This document shows, one piece after another, positions 41,452 through 41,557 of a DNA stretch of 41,557 bases. The stretch is from an uncultured Mediterraneibacter sp. (GTDB taxonomy: Bacteria > Bacillota > Clostridia > Lachnospirales > Lachnospiraceae). The notes below the pieces were generated by a model. It saw only the letters and a program-made list of their open reading frames with translations, searched no databases and was not told the DNA's origin. Position 1 is the first letter of the stretch. The number at the start of each line of letters is the position of its first letter. A program made the position numbers and the translations under genes. The stretch spans positions 1-41,557 of the forward strand of contig CALWDM010000022.1 of NCBI GenBank assembly GCA_944376695.1, read 5' to 3'.

Positions 41452-41557
41452 GAATCTGCTCTATCTCCGGCGCAAATAAATTGTAGGATTACAATACATG
41501 TGTTACAACTGAATAATTAAAAAGACGGAAATACAGTTTCTGTGTTATAGTTTTAGC

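Noticed and set aside
1-41557. CRISPR arrays, tRNA or rRNA genes, transposases, prophage
   Set aside because: No regularly spaced repeats, no tRNA-like cloverleaf, no rRNA text and no transposase or phage domains were seen on reading both strands.

Overview
The window looks like a chromosomal segment of a Lachnospiraceae-type gut Clostridium (Bacillota). The evidence is strong AAGGAGG-type ribosome binding sites, TTGACA/TATAAT promoters, moderate GC, and families I associate with this group: a DUF5717/DUF5716 cassette, DUF3793, DUF5662, and PadR with DUF1700 and DUF4097. I see no rRNA, tRNA, CRISPR array, transposase or phage gene. Most genes lie on the minus strand in short operons.

Layout. 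1-5.3 kb: a BMP-type nucleoside ABC importer (lipoprotein, ATPase, two permeases) with a leader hairpin that looks like an attenuator and two tandem terminators at the distal end. 5.3-8.4 kb: csoR and copA under a promoter whose spacer carries a CsoR-like operator; the copA frame runs on into a C-terminal CopZ-like domain that keeps its own ribosome binding site and start. 8.4-10.5 kb: aroD and a histidine phosphatase (minus), then luxS (plus). 10.5-13.9 kb: an orphan sugar-binding lipoprotein, a GH13 debranching-enzyme homologue that has lost its catalytic residues, and a DUF5662 protein. 14-19 kb: a DUF1292 protein, then gltX (with a coupled 11-codon leader frame) and a UvrD-like helicase, and an anchored leucine-rich-repeat protein. 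19.1-24.7 kb: a polar amino acid (possibly glutamine) ABC importer running directly into purF, with purB beyond. 24.7-30.1 kb: the DUF5717, DUF5716 (Hsp70/actin-like) and helical-repeat cassette. 30.2-34.8 kb: MoxR, DUF58, transglutaminase and a GNAT acetyltransferase. 35-36.9 kb: a divergent PadR/DUF1700/DUF4097 operon. 36.93-37.35 kb: a giant imperfect palindrome filling the gap between two convergent genes. 37.3-41.5 kb: a ZIP metal transporter, a DUF3793 protein, a small P-loop protein and a three-helix membrane protein of unknown function.

The most unusual items are the roughly 410-base branched palindrome at 36931-37347, the copA frame with an embedded copZ start, the catalytically dead GH13 protein beside an orphan binding lipoprotein, the uncharacterised DUF5717/DUF5716 cassette, and two candidate leader controls (nucleoside importer operon and gltX). 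All functional statements rest on motif recognition by eye. No alignment, folding or database search was run.
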